Of a DNA stretch of 64,000 bases, positions 24,601-31,665 are shown one piece after another. A program made the translations under genes and the position numbers. Below the pieces are notes generated by a model, which saw nothing but the letters and a program-made list of their open reading frames with translations, made no database searches and had not been told where the DNA came from. Numbering within the stretch: position 1 is the first letter of the stretch; the number at the start of each line of letters is the position of its first letter. This DNA comes from Allobosea sp. BH3 (GTDB taxonomy: Bacteria > Pseudomonadota > Alphaproteobacteria > Rhizobiales > Beijerinckiaceae). The stretch is taken from contig NZ_JAIMCA010000003.1 in the NCBI RefSeq assembly GCF_025499465.1, forward strand, positions 62,001 through 126,000, written 5' to 3'.

Positions 24601-27600
24601 CGTCAGGAATCTGGTTGTAGGGGTCAGCCGGGTCATCCGGGTCGCTCGGGTTACGCGGCGCCGACGGAAAGACGTGCTTGAGGCTGTCGATCGTCGTGAT
24701 CTCCTGGTCGGCTCCCTCGACCCGGATGCTGATCCGGACGTTGAGCCAGGCATCGCCATCGATGACGTCGTCACCGCCGCGGCCTTCGATGATGTCGCTG
24801 CCGGCGCCGCCGAGCAGGATGTTGCCGCCGACGAAGGCGAGCTTCTGATCGCCGGAGCCGTCGGCCATGTATTCGACCTGCTGCAGCAGGTTGGATGTGA
24901 TGATCGTGTTGAGGTTGTGGATCCGGGCTATGCCGGCCTCGTCGAGCTCATGGCCGACCATCGTGCCTTCGGCGCCGGTCAGTCCTGCGCCGTCCGCTCC
25001 ATCCAGCGGCGTTGCGCCGCGATCGTCGCCCCGCAGGACGTCGTTCTTCTCCCAGCCCGACAGCGCCTCGACGGCGTCGAACCGGTCGCGGAGGATGTCT
25101 GCCGCATCGGTGGTGAAGATCGGCTTGGTGAGGTCGGAATCGGCCGCCTCGGCATTGCCCTTGTGGATCGCCCAGTCGAAGCCGAGCATGCCCTCGTTGC
25201 GCATGACGCTTTCGCCCTGGACCATGATGTCGTCGCCGGATTCGGCGTCGAAATCATGCTCCTCGGAGCCGGCGAACATCACGTCGTGGCCGATGATGCT
25301 CGAGTTGAAGAAGAGCTCCGAGTTGTCGCCGGCCGTGGTGTCGAAGCCGCCGCCGGCCTCGATCCAGTCGTCGCCCTCATTGCCCAGCAGGAAGTCGACA
25401 CCGTCGCCACCGAGAATGAAGTCGTCGCCGTCGCCGCCGAAGACCTCGGTGTCGTCGACGCCGACGAAGACCACGTCCTGGCCGTCGCCGCCCATCAGGA
25501 TGTCGAGGCCGTTGGAGTTGGCGATGACGTCGTTGCCTTCCTCGCCCTTGAGGAAGTCGCCGGTATCGCCGGAGTCGGTGATGATGTCGTCGCCGGCGCC
25601 GCCGTTGACGAGATCGACGCCCGCACCGGCTTCGATGCGGTCGTTGCCAGCATCGCCCCAGATCGCGTCGTCGCCGAAATCAGTGACGATGATGTCGTTG
25701 CCGTTCGTGCCGCCCACGACGACATGCTCGCCGCCGAAGGTCCTGAAATAATTCTCGTCCGCGCCGGGCGTGTTCGGGTTGTCGCGGATGACCTTGCCGA
25801 GGCCCAGCGCCTCGAGCACCGCATCGTTGCCGACGGGATCGACGCCGGAGATGCTTTCGTTGTCGGGGTCGTAATCCGCCTGCTTGGTCGGATCGACCTC
25901 GAAGACGAAGTCGTAATTGGCGAAGGAGTCGATGCCGATATGGCGCAGGATGATGTCGTCCGGCGTGCCTCGGATGCCGTCGGGGCCGGGCTGGGCGATG
26001 TCGGTGTTCGCCATGATCATCTTCGAGAAGGAGTTCTGCTCCAGCTCGTTGAGGGCGTTCAGGCCCTGTGTGCGGGTGAGGTAGTAGAAGCGGTCGCCAT
26101 CCTGCAGATTCTCGAGCTGTGCCTCGAAGACCGCGTTGAAGGTCGAGCCGAGGAATCCGCCGAACGGCATCTTCTTCTCGGCCAGGCCGCCGATCCAGAG
26201 ATCGATGTCGTTCAGGCCGCCGAGGCTGCCGGTCGGATCCGGATCGTCGTTGATAGCCGGGAGGACGTCCGGAGGGGTGTTCGCGTAGCTGCGGGCCCAC
26301 TTGCCGGTGGCATTCAGGAAGTCCAGGCGGTCAGCAGGCTCGTCCTCACCGCCGAAGACGAGCAGCATGGCGGCAGCCCGCTTGTCCGCGATCGTCGTCG
26401 CCGTCTCGATCGAGGTGTGGTTGCCGTAGGCGGCGATGAAGTTCACCACCGACATCGGGTTCTTGAGGTTGGCCGCGAACTCCGTCCAGCTCTCATAGGG
26501 CTTGAGGAAGGTCGAGCTCGTGGCGGCGTAGAGCTGCTCGCGCGCCTCGTTCAGCGTCGGCATGCCGGTGTCGCGGCCACGCGCGATGTTGATCGAGGCC
26601 AGGTCGAGCGGAATACCGAGCAGGTTGTTGCGCAGCGCGCCGGTGACGAATTCGTCGATCTCGTTGCCGCGCTCGACCGTCATGCCGCGCACGATAGCGC
26701 CGGCGGCCTCCTCGGCGGAGATCGTGTTCGTGCCGTCGGAGTTGAAGGCGAGGGGGTTGAGGAAGGCATCGATCAGGCCCTGATCGTCCCTCCCCGTGAC
26801 GTTGCCATTCTCGTCGACGAAGACGCGCGGCATCGAGTCCGTCAGCATCGAGTGGCCAAAGCGGTACACGACGTTGGCGAATTCGGCGAAGATCGACGGG
26901 TCGATATCGGTCACCGAATTGAACACGAAGGGGTCGATCGCCGGCTGGATCTTGCGGGCGAACTCCTCGAAGACGAGATGCTGGTACTGCATCTCGGTCG
27001 CGAAGCGACCGGCCTGGAACAGCCGCTCGCCATCCCAGCTCAACTCGCTCGCGAACTCCGTCAGGGCGGCCGCGCTCATGGTGGCGAGGTTGTCAGGCAG
27101 ATCGCCGGCGCCGAGGTCGGAGCTCAACCACTCGTTGATGAAGTCGAGGTCGTCGCTGCGCAGGATCGTCAGCTTTTGAGCCTCGACCTGGCGGTTGTGT
27201 TCGGAATGGAAGATGTGGTGGACGGCGGTGAGGCCGATATTCTCGTTGCCGCGGCCGTCGCCCGTGATGAAATGCGCGTCGAGAAGTTCGTCGTCGTAGA
27301 AGCCCGCGCCGGGCTGTCCGATGGTGTCGTCCAGATCAGCCGTAAGAACCTGCCCGCGGCTGTTCACCTGCTGGGCATTGTGGGCGATGTCGTCGAGGAA
27401 GGAGTTGGGCGTGCGGATCGCCGAAACGGTATCGTTAGCACCGATCGTGCGGCCGTCCGGCGTGCCGTCCATGATGACGGTTCCAACGAGAAGCTGGATC
27501 GCAGAGGGATTGATCGGTGCTTCCGGGTTGCCTTCGACATAGATCGGCGAACCGTCGAGCGCCACCGCCGCCATGATCTGCGGAAATCCGTTGTCGCCCG

Positions 27601-28960
27601 GGATGAAGTTGCCATAGGCGTCGGTCAGGAGCATCGGCACATGGCCGACATCGGCATCCGTCAGGTCGATGCCGAGAACATCCCTGGCCTGCTCCTTGAT
27701 GTCCTTCCAGGTCGGCAGCCCGTTGGGCCGGCCATCGGCATCCTTGCCATCGAGCAGCTTGCCGGTGGCGAACACCTCGCCGGTCAGCGGGTCGGCCCTG
27801 TACTCGCGCAGGAAGACCTGGTGCGAGGCGTGCGAGGTGTAGGTCTGGTTCTGGTCGACCCAGGAGGTGGTGACGTTCTCCTGGGTCACGCCGTCCGGGC
27901 CGGTCACCGGCGTCGAGCGCGTCAACTGCATGAAGCGCAGTTGCGCCGGCAGGTCGTCGCCCGTGCCGAAGACGCCGTCGGCGCCCACCACCAGCGGGTC
28001 GTCGTTGTTCAGCGGCATGAAGATCGTGCCGTTGCCGCCCTTCGTGATCAGGTCGAGGCCATGGTCGAAGAACTGGCCGAAGAAGGTCATCCAGGAGTTG
28101 AACGGCGCCGAAAGCCCTTCATCCGGCGCGACGTTGGGGATGAGCAGCGAGCCGCGTGAATCGAACTGGAGCCCGAGTTCGGTCGCCTTGGCCAGGAAGG
28201 CCGCGCCCGGATCGTCGACAAGGGCCTGCGCCTCGTCGACAGCTGTCTCTGCCGTCGTCAGATGAGCGGCGGTAGCCTGGACCTCATCGATCGTCGCGTC
28301 GGAGGGGGCCAGCTGATAGGCCTCGATCGCCTGCTGCAACGCATTCTGCGCGAGGCCGAGATTGGCCTGGGCGTCAAGGAGGCCCTGGGCCGCCTGCGCG
28401 GGCGTGATCCGCAGGGCCAGCAAGGCCTCGAGATCGCCCTGCGGGTCTTCCGATCCCGCGAACGTCAATGCAGCCACGAGCGCGGCGGGGTTTCCGGCGC
28501 TCATGTCGACGATGAGATTCGAGATCAGGCGCGGATCGCGATCGGCGATATTGCCGCCGGCGCCGTAGTTGTCGGTAAGGTCGACAGCCTGAGCGGGGCC
28601 GAACGGTCCGTCGAAGTCGACATTCCAGGTGTCGTTGCCTTCGTTGATGAAGTTGCTATCGAGCAGCCGCGGCATGGGCTGACCCGAGGCGCCCCAGAAC
28701 TCGCGCCCGGGAACGAGGTTGTTGTAGCTGCCGTCGACGGTGCGGATGCCGAAGGGCGTCTGCTCGTCGGGAATGGCACGCACCCATGTTGTGGGGCCGT
28801 TGAAGGTGCCGTCGGGATTATACAGGCCGGGGTCGGTGACGACTTCGCCGGTCGCGGGATCGAGACGGATCTCCAGAAGCGACGCACCATTCGCATGCGC
28901 CTCGCCGATCTTGATCTGCTTCAGGACGAATGCCAGATCATGCTGGTTCAGCTTGAACAT
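18617..28960 (-). CDS. Giant secreted protein with two heme peroxidase domains and RTX repeats
   Basis: 3447 residues, no signal peptide. Domain 1 (to about 1000) has distal FFGQFFDHGLDL (His near 300), FITGDGRGNENIGLT (catalytic Arg near 568 and the heme-ester Glu) and proximal VYRFGHSML (near 701). RTX blocks follow at about 1073-1220 and 1380-1405, then beta-rich repeats to about 2250. Domain 2 (about 2360-3040) has FGQYVDHGLDF, YVAGDGRTNENFALT and FRFGHSLIG. An Asp/Glu linker with DQSGEDD repeats (about 3049-3140), RTX repeats and a serralysin-like end (IQDFEPGDRLDL) complete it. Both heme sites keep the residues known from myeloperoxidase, except that its sulfonium Met is Asn. ATG 28960 follows GGAG. 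The likely role is extracellular oxidation of halides or organic substrates after type I secretion; the substrate is not evident. Confidence 0.9.
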   Translation of the reverse strand: MFKLNQHDLAFVLKQIKIGEAHANGASLLEIRLDPATGEVVTDPGLYNPDGTFNGPTTWVRAIPDEQTPFGIRTVDGSYNNLVPGREFWGASGQPMPRLLDSNFINEGNDTWNVDFDGPFGPAQAVDLTDNYGAGGNIADRDPRLISNLIVDMSAGNPAALVAALTFAGSEDPQGDLEALLALRITPAQAAQGLLDAQANLGLAQNALQQAIEAYQLAPSDATIDEVQATAAHLTTAETAVDEAQALVDDPGAAFLAKATELGLQFDSRGSLLIPNVAPDEGLSAPFNSWMTFFGQFFDHGLDLITKGGNGTIFMPLNNDDPLVVGADGVFGTGDDLPAQLRFMQLTRSTPVTGPDGVTQENVTTSWVDQNQTYTSHASHQVFLREYRADPLTGEVFATGKLLDGKDADGRPNGLPTWKDIKEQARDVLGIDLTDADVGHVPMLLTDAYGNFIPGDNGFPQIMAAVALDGSPIYVEGNPEAPINPSAIQLLVGTVIMDGTPDGRTIGANDTVSAIRTPNSFLDDIAHNAQQVNSRGQVLTADLDDTIGQPGAGFYDDELLDAHFITGDGRGNENIGLTAVHHIFHSEHNRQVEAQKLTILRSDDLDFINEWLSSDLGAGDLPDNLATMSAAALTEFASELSWDGERLFQAGRFATEMQYQHLVFEEFARKIQPAIDPFVFNSVTDIDPSIFAEFANVVYRFGHSMLTDSMPRVFVDENGNVTGRDDQGLIDAFLNPLAFNSDGTNTISAEEAAGAIVRGMTVERGNEIDEFVTGALRNNLLGIPLDLASINIARGRDTGMPTLNEAREQLYAATSSTFLKPYESWTEFAANLKNPMSVVNFIAAYGNHTSIETATTIADKRAAAMLLVFGGEDEPADRLDFLNATGKWARSYANTPPDVLPAINDDPDPTGSLGGLNDIDLWIGGLAEKKMPFGGFLGSTFNAVFEAQLENLQDGDRFYYLTRTQGLNALNELEQNSFSKMIMANTDIAQPGPDGIRGTPDDIILRHIGIDSFANYDFVFEVDPTKQADYDPDNESISGVDPVGNDAVLEALGLGKVIRDNPNTPGADENYFRTFGGEHVVVGGTNGNDIIVTDFGDDAIWGDAGNDRIEAGAGVDLVNGGAGDDIITDSGDTGDFLKGEEGNDVIANSNGLDILMGGDGQDVVFVGVDDTEVFGGDGDDFILGGDGVDFLLGNEGDDWIEAGGGFDTTAGDNSELFFNSSIIGHDVMFAGSEEHDFDAESGDDIMVQGESVMRNEGMLGFDWAIHKGNAEAADSDLTKPIFTTDAADILRDRFDAVEALSGWEKNDVLRGDDRGATPLDGADGAGLTGAEGTMVGHELDEAGIARIHNLNTIITSNLLQQVEYMADGSGDQKLAFVGGNILLGGAGSDIIEGRGGDDVIDGDAWLNVRISIRVEGADQEITTIDSLKHVFPSAPRNPSDPDDPADPYNQIPDEWHGRSLSELMIDRVIVPMQLNIVREIEVADGAGDVDVAVFNDSFLDANGAPNYTIVQNDDGTFTVTHTNVTIAIDPDTGRQIVSDGVDTVRNVEVLQFTDRAISLAKPKLELNGFDPVTRNWADDFTTRAYANNTGTTSSFTGNWIETGDSGAAQSATAGSIQITTLGTLTFSQNNADNSSIARSLNLANALSATVSFTITDQNITGADNEEIIFEMSGDGVNFTTVATFDNGDGPQTFNVPASALTAGAVLRFRSNNTLDAGETFSIDNVAINAVFLAPSATPSVNITTNYVEDAAPVSIGSDPRITDFGTTLASARIVLTNAFAGDTLVVPAALTANGAPIAATTQLVGSTIVVTLTGTASLAAYQTAIQSIGFRSISQAPDTTPRIIETTVNGGFFESDPAITTITVQSIDDLVDANNDTVITNVLPGTPILVPEWALLANDTDPDNTIDITAVGNASGLVATLGANAITVTDTGALDGSFQYTATGGPATNNATVTLDTIAATTTLSEAFGSTSYTDNDGAWQDNWVETGDDNSSTSDNGQIRINAGRLEFDNGSTVANSNGASILRELSGLAGAGSATISYDVTEALDANETVTVQFSRNGVDIQQIQLINSATGNNGVSNFNLTGPFTADAFIRFTVSSLDDVDDLVSIDNISVTFPSAINGGGNAEILIGDVNGSAFNAGGGNDIIIAGVGNDTIDGGTGNDTIAWNANATGATDGRDFMNGGGNTDTVIVNGNATNEAFVVYSRASAILNGITGLNGATEIVITRNGAVIAELDNIEEIVINTGDGADTVTTSGTFNGTSLNFNTITINGGNGDDTVDVSDLQSAHRIVFRSNGGHDTIVGNLRPQDVVELAAGQDLSTYDLVDNGDGTSTFSNGTHSITFTGAVPPQFGGDSTPDEDTIDGAFELTPRDLEGLKKLVNGERPFDDDDDAAGALGPREVSGQNNNEDNPHSGQADTPFIRLTEARYGEADAAINNRDLNPIYDGLDPRAISNILGAQEAGLPHAGNDANIFFMAFGQYVDHGLDFLPKNAINGSIQIGAPGTGHPGQGNPADLTRGEVYATEDGVPQHLNKTSAYVDQNQAYGSHNLVTQFLRQGDGNGGLTSHLLKGAPDPSNPSFNLLPTLREAIQHHWDNNTIFTDPSLPGGQIAFRTYYSNYPVSEGVTGDLVDATGGFDPQVYSKLANNFMASGQALLLDSNPFISALDHYVAGDGRTNENFALTSMHTIWARNHNFHADQLEAAGFDGTEQELFDAAKILNEAEYQRVVFNEYADTLLGGLRARDGSGGDHGHDGYNPDANAGISHEFAAAAFRFGHSLIGQTLTVMDENGQPKQVSLVDAFLNPTNDASAFAAPLPPGYVPQPGYAQYGVNAILEGVAQQPAEDVDFNIVDAVRNDLVRIQADLFSFNLARGRDVGLGTLNQIRSDLAASNNSYVEEAVGFAGNMSAYESWEDFQQRNDLSDAIIAQFKQAYPDLVLDTPEKLAAFVAANPDIELVNGNTVKGIDRVDFWLGGLAEKHINGGIVGQTFWVVLHEQFDRLQEADRFYYKDRLEAFDFYDDFIDGQEFSDIVARVTGLTDLGEHIFEADQEDGDDNDDDDQDDEDDDDDVGSGGGDDEDEDDDEDDDQSGEDDEDDEDNDDQSGEDDEDDDDQSGEDDEDDDQSGEDDDDDDCGCDDDDDTPTLPVPGAGGLRTGTAQADVLIGSAVADSIIGLAGDDVLIGNGGDDVISAAEGADFVDAGAGKDIVALGAGNDMALGGEGDDGIFGDEGNDRIFGGAGADTLDGGAGDDTVVGGAGDDLLVASAAGDGNDTYYGDDLGGGSGVDTLDMSAITANIAVDLGTGMFGRGNAFSNQTGVDTLWSVENVVTGSGNDTITASNAVNVMEGGAGNDTFRFTSVEAANGDTIQDFEPGDRLDLAAIDADRGAAGEQSFTIVSGGAFTASAQLQVTYETRADGDYTVVRGNVDADLDAEFELDLKGTHTLNSGNTTL
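19545..19825. repeat. Aspartate-rich coding minisatellite
   Basis: On the plus strand this reads as long GTC/GTCGTC runs; in the peroxidase frame it encodes about 90 residues of Asp/Glu with four DQSGEDD units and a single Cys-Gly-Cys flanked by Asp runs. Copy number is likely variable between strains. It joins peroxidase domain 2 to the C-terminal RTX domain. Confidence 0.85.
22150..24250 (-). repeat. Two-copy beta-domain spacer inside the peroxidase gene, lower GC
   Basis: This part of the giant gene encodes two related modules. One contains NWIETGDSGAAQSA and FSIDNVAINAVFL; the other contains NWVETGDDNSSTSD and VSIDNISVTFPS. Cadherin-like segments lie between them. The DNA is visibly less GC-rich than the flanking peroxidase domains (for example around 22680-22760). 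Within-protein duplication is seen directly; recruitment from elsewhere is inference. Confidence 0.55.
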
Positions 28961-28987
28961 CGTCGTGCTCCATTAAATCAGGACATG

Positions 28988-29026
28988 ATTTCGCATTCGC
29001 GAAATACGATTTCGCAACAGCGAATA
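28988..29026. promoter_or_regulatory. Two tandem inverted repeats upstream of the peroxidase gene
   Basis: ATTTCGC-ATTC-GCGAAAT (28988-29005) has perfect 7-bp arms. ATTTCGC-AACA-GCGAATA (29009-29026) repeats it with a 21-bp period, two helical turns. They lie 28-66 bp upstream of the peroxidase start, where a dimeric regulator could bind side by side. The adjacent NarL-type response regulator is the natural candidate. Confidence 0.6.
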
Positions 29027-29109
29027 TTGGCGTCGGCTTTGCTCGTTCCCTCGGGTGCGGTAAGGTAACCGTCCGTTCATCCTTTGAAGGACGACGGATA
29101 TTGGCCTCC

Positions 29110-29125
29110 TTAACGTCTCGTTAAC
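29110..29125. promoter_or_regulatory. CtrA-like box upstream of the histidine kinase
   Basis: TTAA-CGTCTCG-TTAAC matches the full alphaproteobacterial CtrA consensus TTAA-N7-TTAAC. It ends 17 bp before the kinase start. A second match lies upstream of the partner regulator gene. Confidence 0.5.
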
Positions 29126-29142
29126 CGCAGGATGCCCCCGCG

Positions 29143-30654
29143 ATGCCGCCGCCGGTAGAAGTCAAGGTCGAGCCAATTGCGGGTCTTCAGGAGGTAGAGC
29201 CGCAATCGCAGAAGGTCGGGTCCGGCTACCGCCGAAGGTCGGTATCGCAGCGGCTGCTCGACTGGTGGGGCGGCTTCTCGCTGGAACGGCGGTTCAGCAT
29301 CGCCACGGCCGTGGTCGTGGCGATCGCGATGATCGTGCTGGGCCACTGGGTCGAGCGTCGCGTTCGCGCCGGATGGACACAGACCATGGCCGAGATCGCG
29401 GCCACTTATCTCGAAGCCGTCGTTGCCCCGCATGTCGATGAGGTGGTGCCGGGCAGAGCGCTCCCGCCAGCCGCGGAGGAGAAGCTGCGCAACCTGATCG
29501 GCGACGGCCCGCTCGGCCCTCAGGTCAAGGTCATCAAGATCTGGTCGACGGAGGGCAAGCTCCTGTTCTCGACGGCGGGCGGACCGCGCGACGAGCAGCT
29601 GCGGCAGCCACAGCTATCGCGGCTGCTGCGCGGCGAGATCGTCGCGCCCGCGTCCAACCATGCCTCGGCCGCGCGCAATGGGCTGATCGAAATCTACGCG
29701 CCGATCCACGACCCTTCCCATTCGCGCATCGTTCTCATCGGGGAATTCTACAAGCGGAGCGATCTGGTCGACGGCGAGATCAACCAGTTGAAATATGCGA
29801 TCTGGTTCCTGGTCTTCCATATTGGCTGCATCATCGCCATCGTTCTCTACGCGATGATCCGCCGGGCAAGCCGCGTCATCGCCCGCCAGCAGGCCGAGCT
29901 GGAGGCCAATCTGTCGCGGGCGGCCGGCCTCGCCCGGCGCAACAGTGCGCTGCGACGCGCTGCCGATCGCGCCCGGCTCAACGCGGCGGTGACGAACGAG
30001 GAGTACCTCTCCCGCATCGGCGCCGACCTGCATGACGGCCCGATCCAGATGCTCAGCCTGATGATGCTGCGCTTGCCGCAGGAATCGGCCGACCCGGCAC
30101 TCCAGGAGATCAGGAAGCAGTTCCTGCCGTTGATCATCCAAACTCTGGCGGAACTGCGCAGCCTCACCTCGGGCTTGGTCCTGCCAGAGATCCGGGACCT
30201 GAGCCCGGCGGCAACGATCGAGTCGGCCGTGACCCGGCATGAGCGCTACACGGGGACCACCGTGACACGCAACTTCGGGGATCTGCCGGCGGACATGCCG
30301 GAGGCGATCCGGATCTGCGCCTTTCGCGTGGTCCAGGAGGCGCTGATGAACGCCTACAAGCATGCCGGCGGCGCCAGCACCTCGGTCGCGACGCGCTTCC
30401 AGAACGGCTTTCTCAGCATCGCGGTCGAGGATGGTGGCCATCGTGACGGCGCCGCCAAACCGGACGCGGTCGCTTCGACGGGCGAGGCGCTCGGCCTTCG
30501 CGGCATGAAGACCCGCGTCGCGGCGCTCAACGGCAGCCTGGCCGTAGGCCGCAGAGAGTCAGGCGGGATGGTCGTTCAGGTCCGGCTGCCCGTCCGGGCG
30601 CGCTCGCTCAATACAGCTATCGATCTGACTGAGGAGGACGAGCTTCCGGCATGA
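29143..30654 (+). CDS. NarL-type sensor histidine kinase (HisKA_3)
   Basis: 503 residues. Membrane helix 1 (about 51-69, SIATAVVVAIAMIVLGHWV), a periplasmic sensor (about 75-225), helix 2 (about 226-250, IWFLVFHIGCIIAIVLYAMI), a coiled-coil, then HisKA_3 with the phosphoacceptor His in IGADLHDGPIQMLSL (near residue 297), N-box EALMNAYKHAGG and a G-box ALGLRGMKTRVAALNGSL. It autophosphorylates and passes phosphate to a NarL/FixJ regulator, here encoded tail to tail and overlapping by 38 bases. It is divergent from the giant peroxidase gene, which it probably regulates. The signal is unknown. Confidence 0.9.
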   Translation: MPPPVEVKVEPIAGLQEVEPQSQKVGSGYRRRSVSQRLLDWWGGFSLERRFSIATAVVVAIAMIVLGHWVERRVRAGWTQTMAEIAATYLEAVVAPHVDEVVPGRALPPAAEEKLRNLIGDGPLGPQVKVIKIWSTEGKLLFSTAGGPRDEQLRQPQLSRLLRGEIVAPASNHASAARNGLIEIYAPIHDPSHSRIVLIGEFYKRSDLVDGEINQLKYAIWFLVFHIGCIIAIVLYAMIRRASRVIARQQAELEANLSRAAGLARRNSALRRAADRARLNAAVTNEEYLSRIGADLHDGPIQMLSLMMLRLPQESADPALQEIRKQFLPLIIQTLAELRSLTSGLVLPEIRDLSPAATIESAVTRHERYTGTTVTRNFGDLPADMPEAIRICAFRVVQEALMNAYKHAGGASTSVATRFQNGFLSIAVEDGGHRDGAAKPDAVASTGEALGLRGMKTRVAALNGSLAVGRRESGGMVVQVRLPVRARSLNTAIDLTEEDELPA

Positions 30655-31285
30655 GCTTTTGCGCCGCGATCACGACCTCGAGCCGGTTGCGTGCGTGCAG
30701 CTTCGCCATGAGGTTGGTCATATAACTTTTGACCGTTTTCTCGCTGAGGTCCAGCGCGGAGGCGATCTCCCGGTTCTGCTTGCCGCAGAGCAGCAGCTTG
30801 ACGATCTGCTCTTCGCGGACGCTCAGGCGCACCTCGTTCTGCTGCGCCCGCCTTTCGGCCGTCTTCGCGTGCAGGGCGGAGATCACGCGCGCGGCGAACG
30901 AGGGCGTGATGAACACATCGCCGCGCCGGGCTGTATCGATCGCCTCGACCAGTTCCGTCGCCTGACTGCCTTTCAGCACGAAGCCGGCGGCGCCGGCCGA
31001 AAGCGCGCGGACCGCATGGTCGGAACTCGTCGATGCCGTGAAGACGATGATCTTGGTGTCGGACGCCCGGCCGCTCACATCCTCGATGGCCGCGAACGCA
31101 TCGCCGGGCATGTTGAGGTCGACGAGCATGATGTCCGGGTGCTTGGTGTCGACGATCGTGACCAGATCGGAGGCGCAGGCTCCCAACGAGACGACGTCCA
31201 TGCGCCCCGTCCTGGTGAGGACTGCTGCGATGCCTTCCGCAAGGAGCGGGTGATCATCGACGATGCCGATCGTAAGCCTGTCCAT
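30617..31285 (-). CDS. NarL/FixJ-family response regulator
   Basis: 222 residues. The receiver domain has the acidic pair D10-D11, phosphoacceptor D56 in MLVDLNMPGD, and Lys in GFVLKGSQ; the LuxR-type HTH (about 153-205) reads LSVREEQIVKLLLCGKQNREIA and SEKTVKSYMTNLMAKL. ATG 31285 starts directly before the first receiver strand; the frame extends 9 codons upstream. It faces the kinase gene and the two 3' ends overlap, so the partners are transcribed separately. A CtrA-like box lies 75 bp upstream. It probably acts on the peroxidase/exporter locus. Confidence 0.9.
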   Translation of the reverse strand: MDRLTIGIVDDHPLLAEGIAAVLTRTGRMDVVSLGACASDLVTIVDTKHPDIMLVDLNMPGDAFAAIEDVSGRASDTKIIVFTASTSSDHAVRALSAGAAGFVLKGSQATELVEAIDTARRGDVFITPSFAARVISALHAKTAERRAQQNEVRLSVREEQIVKLLLCGKQNREIASALDLSEKTVKSYMTNLMAKLHARNRLEVVIAAQKLMPEARPPQSDR

Positions 31286-31359
31286 TGGAACCGCTACGTA
31301 AACTGAGAGCAATCGTCGAGTGAATGTCTCATTGAACGATTCTAATGTAAACCGAGCTG

Positions 31360-31375
31360 TTAAAGAACGGTTAAC
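31360..31375. promoter_or_regulatory. CtrA-like box upstream of the response regulator
   Basis: TTAA-AGAACGG-TTAAC, a full match to TTAA-N7-TTAAC, 75 bp upstream of the regulator start. This distance suits activation or repression at its promoter. Confidence 0.5.
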
Positions 31376-31501
31376 CCTGGGTCGTCGGCGCCGCTCCTGC
31401 GCAGATCATCCCCCCCTCCAAAGCCTGTGGACGTCGCGCATGCGAGCAGCACACCGCCGGAGGCCGTTGACCGGTTCGTCTCAGGCTCTCTCAGCGACAA
31501 A

Positions 31502-31525
31502 CCCCGCCGCTGGTCAGCGGCGGGG
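31502..31525. terminator. Strong GC hairpin, likely terminator
   Basis: CCCCGCCGCT and AGCGGCGGGG are perfect 10-bp arms with a GGTC loop. Plus-strand sequence continues CGCTTTC, minus-strand TTTGTC. It could end the lactonase transcript (minus strand) or a plus-strand small RNA. Confidence 0.6.
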
Positions 31526-31665
31526 CGCTTTCATGGGGCGGGGCAAACCGGCCTCTGTCATCGCGGCACAGACCAGCAGGTCCCGCTAGGAATGCAGTCT
31601 ATCGGTCTCGCGCCTGGCCCCAATATCGGGTTCGTCGGCATCAAGGCCGATCCACTCATGGCTCG

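Larger units (their letters stand above)
31286..31665. other. 380-bp non-coding stretch
   Basis: No convincing coding frame. It holds the CtrA-like box at 31360-31375 near the regulator gene, a C-run and a perfect hairpin at 31502-31525, and otherwise unremarkable GC-rich DNA. Its size and the hairpin leave room for a small RNA between about 31380 and 31535, but no known RNA family was recognised. Confidence 0.5.

Noticed and set aside
18494-28159. Very long plus-strand open frames (1843 and 1360 codons) opposite the giant peroxidase gene, one with a long Val/Ile-rich 'membrane' stretch
   Set aside because: They are antisense shadows of high-GC codon use. The Val-rich stretch is only the complement of the Asp-rich linker, and no family motif is seen, while the minus-strand protein has two complete peroxidase active sites.
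31321-31589. Small open frames in the 380-bp gap
   Set aside because: Arg/Ser-rich low-complexity translations with no ribosome site or codon bias; treated as non-coding.
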